The position numbers were made by a program, and so were the translations under genes. 64,000 nt of DNA from the NCBI GenBank assembly GCA_903824295.1, contig CAIJWE010000030.1, positions 1 to 64,000 on the forward strand, written 5' to 3'. Of this stretch, positions 30,067-40,397 are shown in pieces. The stretch is from an uncultured Chlorobiaceae bacterium. GTDB lineage: Bacteria > Bacteroidota > Chlorobiia > Chlorobiales > Chlorobiaceae. A model generated the notes under the pieces. The model was not told the DNA's origin. It did no database searches and saw only the letters and a list, made by a program, of their open reading frames with translations. Positions within the stretch are counted from its first letter, which is position 1. Each line of letters starts with the position of its first letter.

Positions 30067-31746
30067 TCACCGCCGGTGCTTACGGGCATGAGCAGCGGCC
30101 CTCTTGTTATGATGTTTTACCGCAGAGGCCTTTCTTGATGAGGAACGGCTTTTTTTAACAGTTTGCCTGAAATGTTTTACAACAGAAACAGTTTTCGAGG
30201 GTGAACTGCTATTACTGATGGAAACCTCCCCGTCAACCTTTATACGCTGACCAGGAACAATCTTCATACTGCGACCAAGATTGTTCAGCAGTATCAGGCG
30301 CTGAAGAGTGGTGTTGTACTTCCTCGCAATAAAGGTAAGCGTTTCACCTCTTTTTACTCTGTGACGGGCTATCGTCTTCACTGCCTCATGATCAGCCTTT
30401 TTCGACTGTGGTTGCGCCGAAGATGACGAGGCACTGTCAGGTGCTCCAAAAACGATAAGCTTCTGACCAGGAGTAACATTTGCATCTGTAAGGTTGTTCC
30501 ATGCTATAAGCTGACTGATATAGGCACGGTACATCCTTGCAATCGAACCAAGACTCTCCCCCGGCTGCACAATATGAAACTTCTCTGCCCTTTCCGGCAA
30601 GCCAGGCGCCGGAGCCTGAATACGAGATCCGGCATTGATACTTTCAAGACGTGCGTAAAGCCCCTCGCGTTCGGTCGTTGCCGCTGATTTATAGGCATAA
30701 ATCTCCTCTTCACGCTTCTGGAACTGCGCAATATATTTTTTCGGCAGCCGTAATACGTTTGGCGATGAAGAGCTTGTTGAAGGAATAATGCCAAGCTTGT
30801 ACTGCGGATTGAGAAAATGAAGATCACTCATTGGCACACCAATAGTTTCATTGATCTGCTCAAACGACAACAAGCGGGATGTTTGAAGTGTATCAATATC
30901 CTGATACAGAAATCCAGGTTCAATCGGACGGATATTATGCTCTCTATAATAGTTCATAATATAGTTGACGGCAATAAAAGCAGGAACATAGCCTCTGGTT
31001 TCGGCTGGCAGGTAATCCCATATTGCCCAGTAATCCTTTATTCCACCAGCCCTTCTGATCGCCTTGTTGACATTTCCCGGACCTGAATTGTACGCAGCAA
31101 GAGCGAGAAACCAGTCGCCATAGAGGTTATAGAGACTCCGCAAATATCGGCTTGCAGCAACTGACGCCTTGTAAGGGTCATAGCGATCCTCAATAAAAGA
31201 GGAAGATTGCAAACCGTACATTTTGCCGGTTCCGTACATAAACTGCCACAATCCTCTGGCTCCGGCTGAAGAGACTGCTGTCGGGTTCAGGGCGGATTCG
31301 ACAATAGCAAGATATTTTATTTCAAGGGGAACATTATACGCATCAAGTTTTTCCTCAAACAGAGGAAAATAGAGTTTGGTCAGTCCAAGAATTTTTGCAG
31401 TAGACCCTCTCTTGTCGACAGCGTACAGTCTGATAAATCCACGAACATGCTTATTATAGACAAGGGGAATCGCTGTTTTGCGTCGGAGCACCGCAATTCT
31501 TGCGGCATAGAGTGAATCACTGAACTGAGGGACAAAGGTAGAGGGAAATCCAAACTTTTCACCCTCTTTAAAGGGAGCTGAAAAGTGTTCGTCCTTGAAA
31601 TAGGTTGCATTCACCAAGCTGTCAAGAATCTCGGCAACAGAGGAATTGGCAAATAAATCCCTGTTTTTTGTCATGGAATCCGCGGCACACAGAGGTATCG
31701 CCAGAAACTGGCAAAAAAGTGCCCATAGCAACACCTTGGTAATCAT
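30067..31746 (-). CDS. Lytic transglycosylase with two LysM domains (MltD-like)
   Basis: [31 protein letters not shown] motif; two LysM segments ([16 protein letters not shown]..., [17 protein letters not shown]...). Confidence 0.93.
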   Translation of the reverse strand: MITKVLLWALFCQFLAIPLCAADSMTKNRDLFANSSVAEILDSLVNATYFKDEHFSAPFKEGEKFGFPSTFVPQFSDSLYAARIAVLRRKTAIPLVYNKHVRGFIRLYAVDKRGSTAKILGLTKLYFPLFEEKLDAYNVPLEIKYLAIVESALNPTAVSSAGARGLWQFMYGTGKMYGLQSSSFIEDRYDPYKASVAASRYLRSLYNLYGDWFLALAAYNSGPGNVNKAIRRAGGIKDYWAIWDYLPAETRGYVPAFIAVNYIMNYYREHNIRPIEPGFLYQDIDTLQTSRLLSFEQINETIGVPMSDLHFLNPQYKLGIIPSTSSSSPNVLRLPKKYIAQFQKREEEIYAYKSAATTEREGLYARLESINAGSRIQAPAPGLPERAEKFHIVQPGESLGSIARMYRAYISQLIAWNNLTDANVTPGQKLIVFGAPDSASSSSAQPQSKKADHEAVKTIARHRVKRGETLTFIARKYNTTLQRLILLNNLGRSMKIVPGQRIKVDGEVSISNSSSPSKTVSVVKHFRQTVKKSRSSSRKASAVKHHNKRAAAHARKHRR

Positions 31747-31920
31747 GGAAAAGAAACTGATTTTCACAAGCGGCAGTTTGAATTTAGAGGAGTGGTTGTT
31801 AAACGATCCGTGCTGCAACAGCAAAAATCCTCATTGAACTATCAAAATAACATAAAAACAGTTCCTGACTATTACAATAATCGTGTACGTTTCTTTCAAT
31901 AAAAAGAAGTAAATCCGCCC

Positions 31921-32652
31921 TCAGTAGCTCACCTTCCACAGAAAAAGACCACCCGGAAATACAGGATTGAGCTGACTCGTCATAACGCCGCTTTCAAGCA
32001 TCCGGCTGAACTCTTCAGTGGAAAGCATCCCCTTTCCAGCACGTATCATGGCATCAACGAGGTAGCGCACCATACTTCGCAAAAAGCGATCGGCTGAAAT
32101 GCGCAACACAAGATAATTTTTATGCTGATACCATCTACAGGCCGTTACGGTACAGATTCGTCCGGGATTATCCCTGTTCTCCCTGGAAAATGCAGAAAAA
32201 TCGTGCGTTCCGACCAATTGATCGGCCAGTTGCTGCATAGGTGCAAGATCAAGCTTGCCGAAAGAACAGCCCGCAAACCTGCCATAAATCGCCGACGGCT
32301 CCTCAAGAAGAAAATAGCGGTACTGCCGCTCTCGGGCACTATGTCGGGCATGAAAATCAAGAGCAACCTCCGCCGGGTCGCTTATCCTGATAGTTTTTGG
32401 CAGAAGCGCATTCAGTGAATGGGCCATTCTGGCTGGCTCCATCAGTGACTCTGTAAAAAAGTTGGCCATCTGGGCTCTGGCATGAACCCCCTTGTCAGTT
32501 CTTCCTGCAGCCGCAAGAGAGACCTGTTCCTGCAAAATTCTGGAAAGAGCCGCCTCAATCACACCCTGAACAGTTACAAAATTACCTGACTGTCGTTGCC
32601 ATCCGGCGAAAGAGGTTCCATCATATTCCACCGTAATCCGTATGTTCTTCAT
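31921..32652 (-). CDS. truA: tRNA pseudouridine(38-40) synthase
   Basis: MKNIRITVEYDGTSFAGWQRQ, AAGRTDKGVHARAQ. Confidence 0.95.
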   Translation of the reverse strand: MKNIRITVEYDGTSFAGWQRQSGNFVTVQGVIEAALSRILQEQVSLAAAGRTDKGVHARAQMANFFTESLMEPARMAHSLNALLPKTIRISDPAEVALDFHARHSARERQYRYFLLEEPSAIYGRFAGCSFGKLDLAPMQQLADQLVGTHDFSAFSRENRDNPGRICTVTACRWYQHKNYLVLRISADRFLRSMVRYLVDAMIRAGKGMLSTEEFSRMLESGVMTSQLNPVFPGGLFLWKVSY

Positions 32653-32724
32653 AAAGAGAAATAAAATCTTTAGTACATTGCCTTTCAAATAACAATCACA
32701 TCCCCGAAAAACAAAAGAATCACG

Positions 32725-34635
32725 TTGCAGAAAACCCACCTTGCATCACTCCTTCATACGCTGAAAAGCAGTCAGTGCACAAAAGCCGGAAGCGGCTACA
32801 GCGTCCCCGGCATCTGGAGCGGAAAAGAGAACGGCACCGAACAGGTCGAGCCCGCCACATACTTTGCCCGGATCATCGAGACCATCATGAGTAACTTGAG
32901 CAGTGCGCCGAAACAAAAAGAGGGTGACTGGAGAACCAGCGCGGTAGTCTACAACCTCTTTGTCCGACTCTCAACCGCTTTTGACCATAACGGCGACGGT
33001 TCCATCAGCCCTGAACCACTTTCGTGCGGCTTCAGAGAGACCGGCACCCTCCTGAAAGCCATCGCGCTCCTGCCGTATATAAAAAATCTCGGCGCAAATA
33101 CCATCTACCTTCTTCCGCTTACCGAAATAGGCATAACAAGCAGAAAAGGCTCTCTCGGCTCCCCCTATGCCGTTAAAAACCCAAGGAAACTCGATCCCCT
33201 GCTCGCTGAACCGGCACTCGGGCTTTCAGCAGAACTTCTTCTCAAAGCCTTTGTTGAAGCGGCTCATATTCTTGACATGCACGTTGTTCTGGAGTTTGTT
33301 TTCAGAACGACATCTGTTGACAGCAGTTGGATAAAAGAACATCCTGAATGGTTTTACTGGCTGAAAGATAATGAGCGTACCCGCAACTACGGACCACCCC
33401 ATTTTGACCAGCAAACACTCAACCGCATTTATGAGGTTGTTGATCGCCATGAGCTGCACAATCTTCCCTGCCCCCCGCAAGAATACCGTGAGCAGTTCGT
33501 TGAGCAGCCGGTAACTCTTTCCAGTGAGGACGACACCCTGCAGGGTATTGCTCAAGACGGCACACCCTGCCGTATTGCAAGTGCCTTTTCCGACTGGCCC
33601 CCTGACGACCAGCAGCCAGCATGGAGTGACGTCACCTACCTGAAAATGCACACCCATGAGGCATTCAACTACATTGCCTACAACACCATCAGGATGTACG
33701 ACCGTGCACTCGACAATCCGGAAACCTTCAATACCACTCTCTGGGACGAGATTTCAGCTATCATCCCCAGTTTTCAGGAGGAGTACCTGATTGACGGTGC
33801 TATGATTGACATGGGTCACGCGCTGCCAACGCTTCTCAAACAGAGGATTGTTTGCAAGGCGCGCGAAAAAAGGGCAGATTTTGCCTTCTGGGATGAAAAT
33901 TTCAATCCGACTCCTGAAATTCGCGACGAAGGGTTCAATGCCGTCTTCGGCTCTCTGCCTTTTGTCATCCACGATGTTGTCTTTATTCGGGGGTTGCTGA
34001 ACCACCTGAACAAAACCGGTGTCGCACTGCCCTTTTTCGGAACGGGAGAAAATCATAACACCCCGCGCGTCTGTTTCCGCTATCCACGCCAGGAAGCAGG
34101 GCGCAACCACTCGATCTTTATCTTTACCCTCAGCGCCATACTGCCTGCCATCCCTTTTCTCCAGTCCGGGATGGAGCTCTGTGAATGGTATCCGGTAAAC
34201 CTCGGACTGAATTTCAACGATGAAGACCGGACGCTCTATCCTCCTGAAAAACTGCCGCTTTTCAGTGCATTCAGTTTCGACTGGGAAAAGAGCAACGGCC
34301 TCGTTCCTCTGAACAGCTATATCCGCAAAATTCTTGCTATACGCGCACGCTACCTCAACCTGGTACTCTCAGGCGAAACCGGCTCAATCGCCATCCCCTA
34401 TACCAGCGAGCCAGAGCTTTTTGCCGTCATGAGGAGCGTGGCTGGTCGCTCACTTCTTTTTATTGGAAACAGCAACACCAGCGACACCAGGTGCGGCTTT
34501 CTTGAATTCAGCATGGAAAACGGCTCTTTCTTTGAACTGATCAGTGAAACAGAGTTTCCGATAAAAGAGCATCGGCTTGAGGTAAGCTGTAAACCGGGCG
34601 AGTGCCTGCTCTTTGAGCTGCCGCCTGAGGGGTAA
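32725..34635 (+). CDS. Alpha-amylase (GH13)-family protein with altered catalytic motifs
   Basis: GH13-like N-terminus [21 protein letters not shown]...[43 protein letters not shown]. Confidence 0.85.
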   Translation: MQKTHLASLLHTLKSSQCTKAGSGYSVPGIWSGKENGTEQVEPATYFARIIETIMSNLSSAPKQKEGDWRTSAVVYNLFVRLSTAFDHNGDGSISPEPLSCGFRETGTLLKAIALLPYIKNLGANTIYLLPLTEIGITSRKGSLGSPYAVKNPRKLDPLLAEPALGLSAELLLKAFVEAAHILDMHVVLEFVFRTTSVDSSWIKEHPEWFYWLKDNERTRNYGPPHFDQQTLNRIYEVVDRHELHNLPCPPQEYREQFVEQPVTLSSEDDTLQGIAQDGTPCRIASAFSDWPPDDQQPAWSDVTYLKMHTHEAFNYIAYNTIRMYDRALDNPETFNTTLWDEISAIIPSFQEEYLIDGAMIDMGHALPTLLKQRIVCKAREKRADFAFWDENFNPTPEIRDEGFNAVFGSLPFVIHDVVFIRGLLNHLNKTGVALPFFGTGENHNTPRVCFRYPRQEAGRNHSIFIFTLSAILPAIPFLQSGMELCEWYPVNLGLNFNDEDRTLYPPEKLPLFSAFSFDWEKSNGLVPLNSYIRKILAIRARYLNLVLSGETGSIAIPYTSEPELFAVMRSVAGRSLLFIGNSNTSDTRCGFLEFSMENGSFFELISETEFPIKEHRLEVSCKPGECLLFELPPEG

Positions 34636-34701
34636 AAAATGCACCGCAAAAAACGTATCTTGTAAACTTTTTCTTTATCCGTTAACAAAATCCATTTTTT
34701 T

Positions 34702-35613
34702 ATGTCAATTCTCATTGTCGGCTCCCTTGCCTTTGACGACATCGAAACCCCTTTTGGACGCTCCGACAACACCCTTGGCGGTTCATCAACCTACATTGCC
34801 CTCTCGGCAAGTTATTTTACCGATGAGATTCAGATGGTCGGCGTCGTCGGATCCGACTTTGAGGAGAAACATTTTAAGCTGCTGCACTCCAGAAACATCG
34901 ACACCAAAGGGGTTCAGATGGTTGAGGAGGGAAAAACCTTTCGCTGGGCAGGCCGTTACCACTACGATATGAACACCCGCGACACGCTCGACACCCAGTT
35001 GAACGTTTTTGCCGATTTCGATCCCGTTGTTCCCCATCAGTATCGCGATGCGGAATTTGTCTGTCTCGGCAATATCGATCCCGAACTGCAACTCAAGGTG
35101 CTCGACCAGATCAACAAGCCAAAACTGGTCATCCTCGATACCATGAACTTCTGGATCGAAGGCAAACCCGAAGAGCTGAAAAAAACGCTTGAACGGGTTG
35201 ATATTTTCATTTTGAACGACAGTGAGGCGCGACTGCTCAGCGGCGACCCGAACCTTGTCAAATCGGCAAGAATCATCCGACAGATGGGGCCAAAAACCCT
35301 GATCATTAAAAAAGGAGAACACGGCGCCCTTCTCTTTACCGATAACGGCATCTTTGCTGCCCCGGCTTTTCCGCTCGAATCCATTTATGATCCAACCGGC
35401 GCTGGCGACACCTTTGCCGGAGGCTTTATCGGCCACCTCTCCCGTTGCGAAACCATCACCGATACGGAAATGCGCCGGGCGGTGCTCTACGGCAGCGCCA
35501 TGGCAAGTTTCTGCGTAGAAAAATTCGGTACCGAAAAAATTGCCGCACTTGATCTGCTCGAAATTGAAGACCGCTTCCAGAGCTTCCGCGAGCTTTCAAG
35601 AACCGACGAATAA
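34702..35613 (+). CDS. PfkB-family carbohydrate kinase
   Basis: MSILIVGSLAFDDIETPFGRSDNTLGGSSTYIALSASYF; DPTGAGDTFAGGFIG. Confidence 0.92.
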   Translation: MSILIVGSLAFDDIETPFGRSDNTLGGSSTYIALSASYFTDEIQMVGVVGSDFEEKHFKLLHSRNIDTKGVQMVEEGKTFRWAGRYHYDMNTRDTLDTQLNVFADFDPVVPHQYRDAEFVCLGNIDPELQLKVLDQINKPKLVILDTMNFWIEGKPEELKKTLERVDIFILNDSEARLLSGDPNLVKSARIIRQMGPKTLIIKKGEHGALLFTDNGIFAAPAFPLESIYDPTGAGDTFAGGFIGHLSRCETITDTEMRRAVLYGSAMASFCVEKFGTEKIAALDLLEIEDRFQSFRELSRTDE

Positions 35614-35650
35614 GAGGGCACGCAGCAACAATAATTTCAAAAAAAGAACG

Positions 35651-37408
35651 ATGGAATCGCTCAACCTCCTCGACTACAGTTTCATCGTCGGCTACCTTTT
35701 GCTGACGCTTGTTATCGGCCTCTGGTTCTCCAAACGCGCCTCGGAAAATGTTGACGAATTTTTTCTTTCCGGGCGCCAGCTTCCCTGGTGGATTGCCGGT
35801 ACCGGCATGGTAGCAACAACCTTTGCTGCCGACACTCCCCTTGCTGTGGCCGGATTTGTAGCCAAAAACGGTATTGCCGGTAACTGGGTCTGGTGGACTT
35901 TTGTTTCAGGCGGAATGCTGACCGTCTTCTTTTTTGCCCGGCTCTGGCGAAGGGCCGAAATTTTAACCGACCTTGAGTTTATCGAGTTGCGCTACAGCGG
36001 TGCGGCAGCCCGCTTTTTGCGCGGCTTCAAGGCGATCTATTTCGGCCTCTTCATCAATGCGGTCATTATCGGCTGGGTCAACCTCGCCATGTTCAAGATC
36101 ATCAGAATCATGGTGCCTGAGCTCAACCCCGAGCTGACCATTATTGCCCTTGTCCTTCTAACCACCTTTTACTCCGGCCTCTCAGGGCTCTGGGGTGTCT
36201 CCATTACCGATGCCGTACAGTTTGTCATCGCCATGGCGGGCTGTATCATTCTTGCCGTCCTTGCCGTCCAATCGCCCGCAGTCGTCTCTGCCGGAGGCCT
36301 GACCAAAGCCCTTCCTGCCTGGATGTTCGACTTTTTCCCCACTTTCAGCTCATCAGGAAAAAGCATTACCGGAGCTGTCGCCCTTCCCTTTATCTCCTTT
36401 GCTGCCATGGCCTTTGTTCAGTGGTGGTCATCGTGGTACCCCGGCTCGGAACCCGGCGGCGGCGGCTACATCGCCCAGCGCATGATGAGCGCCAAAAACG
36501 AAAAACACTCACTCCTTGCAACGCTCTGGTTTACCGTAGCCCATTACTGCCTGAGGCCGTGGCCATGGATTATTGTCGGCCTGGTCAGCCTTGTGATGTT
36601 TCCCGACTTGCCCATGAACCAGAAAGAGGATGGCTTCGTCTACGTCATGAAAGCAGTGCTTCCCCCCGGACTCAAAGGACTGCTGATAGCCGCTTTCCTT
36701 GCCGCCTACATGTCAACGCTCTCAACCCACCTGAACTGGGGAACGAGCTACCTCATCAACGACTGCTACAAGCGCTTTCTGAAAACTGACGGTGATGAGA
36801 AACACTACGTCACCATTTCAAAACTCACAACATTTCTTACCGCAGCTTTTGCCCTCTACATCACCTTCTTTGTGCTCGACACCATAACGGGTGCATGGGA
36901 GTTCATTATCCAGTGTGGTGCAGGCACAGGCTTTGTGCTGATTCTCCGCTGGTTCTGGTGGAGACTGAATGCCTGGTCGGAAATCACCTCCATGGTGGCA
37001 CCCTTTATCGCCTTCACCTGCTTGCAGCTCTTTACCAGCATTACCTTCCCCTTCTCGATTTTCATCATCGTTGCCTTTACCATAACGGCAACCCTCATCG
37101 TCACCTTTCTGACGCCTCCAACCGAGACCGCCCAGTTGGAGACCTTCTACAGAACTACACGGGTCGGGGGCTGGCTCTGGAAAAAAATCTCAAAAAATAT
37201 GCCCGATGTAGAGTCCGATACCGGCTTTGTCATGCTCTTTGTTGACTGGGCACTCGGCATCATCATGATCTATGCAATCCTTTTCGGTACCGGAAAATTT
37301 ATCTTTGGCGACACGCTCCAGGGAGCACTCTATCTTGGCGCAGGAATCATTGCCGGATCACTCATCTTTGCTGACCTGAACCGCAGGGGCTGGAACAACC
37401 TGAATTGA
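35651..37408 (+). CDS. Sodium:solute symporter family protein
   Basis: MESLNLLDYSFIVGYLLLTLVIGLWFSKRASENVDEFFLSGRQLPWWIAGTGMVATTFAADTPLAVAGFV. Confidence 0.92.
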   Translation: MESLNLLDYSFIVGYLLLTLVIGLWFSKRASENVDEFFLSGRQLPWWIAGTGMVATTFAADTPLAVAGFVAKNGIAGNWVWWTFVSGGMLTVFFFARLWRRAEILTDLEFIELRYSGAAARFLRGFKAIYFGLFINAVIIGWVNLAMFKIIRIMVPELNPELTIIALVLLTTFYSGLSGLWGVSITDAVQFVIAMAGCIILAVLAVQSPAVVSAGGLTKALPAWMFDFFPTFSSSGKSITGAVALPFISFAAMAFVQWWSSWYPGSEPGGGGYIAQRMMSAKNEKHSLLATLWFTVAHYCLRPWPWIIVGLVSLVMFPDLPMNQKEDGFVYVMKAVLPPGLKGLLIAAFLAAYMSTLSTHLNWGTSYLINDCYKRFLKTDGDEKHYVTISKLTTFLTAAFALYITFFVLDTITGAWEFIIQCGAGTGFVLILRWFWWRLNAWSEITSMVAPFIAFTCLQLFTSITFPFSIFIIVAFTITATLIVTFLTPPTETAQLETFYRTTRVGGWLWKKISKNMPDVESDTGFVMLFVDWALGIIMIYAILFGTGKFIFGDTLQGALYLGAGIIAGSLIFADLNRRGWNNLN

Positions 37409-37418
37409 CGACATCATC

Positions 37419-37997
37419 ATGGCCAAACCGACCCTTATTCTTGCATCGCAGTCACCAAGACGGCGCGACATCCTCTCGTTGACGCTCCTCCTTTTTGAAA
37501 CCATGGCGGTCGAGACTCCAGAAGTGCTCGACCCCTTGCGCTCAATCGAAGAAAATGTTACCCGAATTGCGCTTGAAAAAGCAGAAGCCGCCCTGCTGCT
37601 TCTGCCGGACAAAGAAAAAAAGAGCATCATCCTTGCAGCCGATACCGTCGTGGCAAAGGGGAACCGGATTTATGGCAAACCGGCAGGATTTGATGAGGCA
37701 TTCGATATGCTCAAAAGTCTCCAGAACCGTTCGCACCGGGTCTACACCGGTTTTGTGCTCCTCTGCTGCAAAAAAATCTACACTGAATGTGCGACCACCA
37801 CTGTTGAGTTTGACCCCATGTCGGACAACGAGATCAAGCGCTACCTTATGTCGGAAAAACCCTACGACAAGGCTGGATCCTACGGCATTCAGGATCCCCT
37901 GATGGCCTGCCACGTCCGGCGAATTGAGGGGTGCTACTACAACGTTGTCGGTCTCCCTCTCTCAAGGGTCTGCAAGGCACTCAAAACCTTCTTGTAA
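37419..37997 (+). CDS. maf: Maf-like nucleoside triphosphate pyrophosphatase
   Basis: PTLILASQSPRRRDILS, ILAADTVVA, DKAGSYGIQD. Confidence 0.94.
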   Translation: MAKPTLILASQSPRRRDILSLTLLLFETMAVETPEVLDPLRSIEENVTRIALEKAEAALLLLPDKEKKSIILAADTVVAKGNRIYGKPAGFDEAFDMLKSLQNRSHRVYTGFVLLCCKKIYTECATTTVEFDPMSDNEIKRYLMSEKPYDKAGSYGIQDPLMACHVRRIEGCYYNVVGLPLSRVCKALKTFL

Positions 37998-38140
37998 AAC
38001 ATTTCCGTCTTGCGGCACCGTGGTAATTGCGGAGGCAACTATTTTATTGGGATCGCTCTCTAAATTCTTAATTTCAGGCAACCAATTCCTGTACAGCATT
38101 CCGAAACCCGAAAACCATTCGCGCCACGAAAAAACTGATA

Positions 38141-39592
38141 TTGCTCTCGTTGCTGTTTGTGATGCACGCACTGACAGCTTTTTCAATGCCTGCATTGCGC
38201 TGGGGCGGCGATCCAAGCGGCGGCGCGCCCTATGTGTATGCTGACCCGGCCAATCCGCAGTCCTATACAGGATTCGACTATGAATTTGCCGAGGCGCTCG
38301 CCCGGGAAATGAAAATGAAGGCGGAATTTGTTCCGACTGACTGGGAGAGCATTGTTGCCTCGCTTCAGCGAAAAGAGTTCGATGTGATTATTGATGGATT
38401 CGAACCAACCGAAGATCGCGCGCGCGAAGTGCTTTTCAGCAAACCATACTATCTTTTCAGACTGCAATTGAGCGTCAAACGCACGGACAAGCTGATATCC
38501 ACTCTGGAGGAGTGCAAAAAGCATGGACGAACGGTAGGCACACTGGTCAACTGCGCCGCTTCGCGCCTGCTTGATGAGGGCGGATACAAATCAAAGGGCT
38601 ATCAGGATCCCGTAGCAGCCTATCAGGATCTGGAACTTGGGCGTGTCGATGCTGTCCTGATGGATGTGGCCGGAGAGATGTTCTATGCGCGGCAGAATCC
38701 GAAACTCAAGGCGGTTGGCAAACCGTTCAAGAGTGGCGCCTATATTGTCGGCATCCGCAAAGAAGATTCCCTGCTGCTTGCAAAAGTCAATGCCGCCATA
38801 GAGAGGCTTATCAACAATGGCACCGTCGAAAGGATTTTTAGAAAATGGCAGTTGTGGGACGAAGAGCAGCTCAAGCTTCGCAGCCAGCAGCAGCCCGTTT
38901 TTGAGATGACCAACACAAAACTCAACTGGAGCGAGGGGTTGATCAAGCTTTTCAAGGCCGCATCGGTCACCGTTCTTCTTGCCTTCGGCGCCATGATGAT
39001 TGCCGTCACTCTCGGCCTCCCCCTTGCTTTTGGCCAGTCGAACGGCGGCCCCTTCACAAGGGTGGCATGTACGGTCTATATTGAATTTTTCAGGGGCACA
39101 CCGGTTCTTGTCCAGTTGCTCTTCCTCTATTTCGGTCTTCCGGTCATCGGCATCACCCTCCCCGGATGGTTGACCGCCATTGTCGGGCTCGGTTTGAATT
39201 ATGCCGCTTATGAATCCCAAATATACCGCACGGCGTTCAAGGCTGTGCCTGACCGGCAGTGGCAGGTCGCCTACTCTCTTGGTATGCGCCCTTTTCTCGC
39301 ATTCAGGCGCATCATTTTTCCCCAGGCATTCCGCATTGCCCTGCCGCCAATGACCAATGATTTTGTCGCACTCTTCAAGGACACCTCGACCGCCTTCGCC
39401 ATAGCCGTCTGGGAACTGGCTACCGCCTACCGGGAACTGGCCAATGCAACACAGAGCTATCTCGGTATTGGCCTCGTTGTCTGCTGCTACTATCTGGCCA
39501 TGAGCCTCCCCCTTGCCCATTATGCCCACAAACTGGAACAGAGGCTGCAAAGAAAATCAACAGGCATTCTTTCATCAGGAGCAGACAAATGA
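38141..39592 (+). CDS. Polar amino-acid ABC transporter: fused substrate-binding + permease protein
   Basis: N-terminal SBP bac_3 (YTGFDYEFAEALAREMKMKAEFVPTDWESIVASLQ) followed by a permease domain (YIEFFRGTPVLVQLLFLYFGLP). Confidence 0.92.
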   Translation: MLSLLFVMHALTAFSMPALRWGGDPSGGAPYVYADPANPQSYTGFDYEFAEALAREMKMKAEFVPTDWESIVASLQRKEFDVIIDGFEPTEDRAREVLFSKPYYLFRLQLSVKRTDKLISTLEECKKHGRTVGTLVNCAASRLLDEGGYKSKGYQDPVAAYQDLELGRVDAVLMDVAGEMFYARQNPKLKAVGKPFKSGAYIVGIRKEDSLLLAKVNAAIERLINNGTVERIFRKWQLWDEEQLKLRSQQQPVFEMTNTKLNWSEGLIKLFKAASVTVLLAFGAMMIAVTLGLPLAFGQSNGGPFTRVACTVYIEFFRGTPVLVQLLFLYFGLPVIGITLPGWLTAIVGLGLNYAAYESQIYRTAFKAVPDRQWQVAYSLGMRPFLAFRRIIFPQAFRIALPPMTNDFVALFKDTSTAFAIAVWELATAYRELANATQSYLGIGLVVCCYYLAMSLPLAHYAHKLEQRLQRKSTGILSSGADK

Positions 39593-40332
39593 TCAGAATA
39601 ACAGGATTGTGCAAGAACATGCAGAACACCACACTCCTCCGCAACGTCAACCTTGAACTGGAGTCAGGCAAGATACTTGGAATCATCGGCCCTTCAGGCA
39701 ATGGCAAAACCACCCTTCTGCTCTCACTCTGTGGACTCTTGCCCTTTGATCAGGGAGAAATCACTGTCGGCAACAAAAGCATCAGTGCAAGAGAGAGCGG
39801 GATTAACTCTGAAGCGCTGTGGGAGTTCAGGAAAAAATCAGGGATTGTTTTTCAGCATCTCCACCTTTTCCCCCACCTGACCGTCCTCGGCAATATCATC
39901 GAAGCACCGATGCAGGTGAACCACAAAACAAAAACAGAGGCCGAACAGGAAGCCACACAGCTTCTCGAAAAGCTCGGGATTACGCAGCACAGGAACAAAT
40001 ATCCCGAAGAGCTTTCCGGTGGTGAGCAACAGCGCGTAGCAATCCTTCGAGCCCTGGCCATGAACCCTGAAGTGCTCCTGCTCGATGAACCCACCAGCGC
40101 CCTTGACCCGATGAGAAGCGGTGACGTACGAAACCTGCTGCGCCAGTTTGCCCACTCCGGCCATACCGTTGTTATCGTCTCGCACTCCGTACGCTTTCTC
40201 AAAGGCATTGCCGATTATCTGGCATTCATGGGAAAATCGGAACTGATTGAGATGAATACAACCGAGAAGCTGATGAACTACCCGGATGATCCACGGACAA
40301 AGGAGTTCCTGCTCTACAGTGAGCTGAACTGA
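39589..40332 (+). CDS. Amino-acid ABC transporter ATP-binding protein
   Basis: GIIGPSGNGKTTLLLSLCG Walker A, LSGGEQQRVAILRAL signature, VLLLDEPTSALDP. Confidence 0.95.
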   Translation: MIRITGLCKNMQNTTLLRNVNLELESGKILGIIGPSGNGKTTLLLSLCGLLPFDQGEITVGNKSISARESGINSEALWEFRKKSGIVFQHLHLFPHLTVLGNIIEAPMQVNHKTKTEAEQEATQLLEKLGITQHRNKYPEELSGGEQQRVAILRALAMNPEVLLLDEPTSALDPMRSGDVRNLLRQFAHSGHTVVIVSHSVRFLKGIADYLAFMGKSELIEMNTTEKLMNYPDDPRTKEFLLYSELN

Positions 40333-40397
40333 AGCACGACTCCAGAGCAACAGGAACGGCTCCGGTTTCAGCCATGAGCTGTTCACGACAAAGCCCG

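Noticed and set aside
38591-39550. 319-aa minus-strand ORF opposite the ABC transporter gene
   Set aside because: Antisense of a clear SBP-permease fusion.
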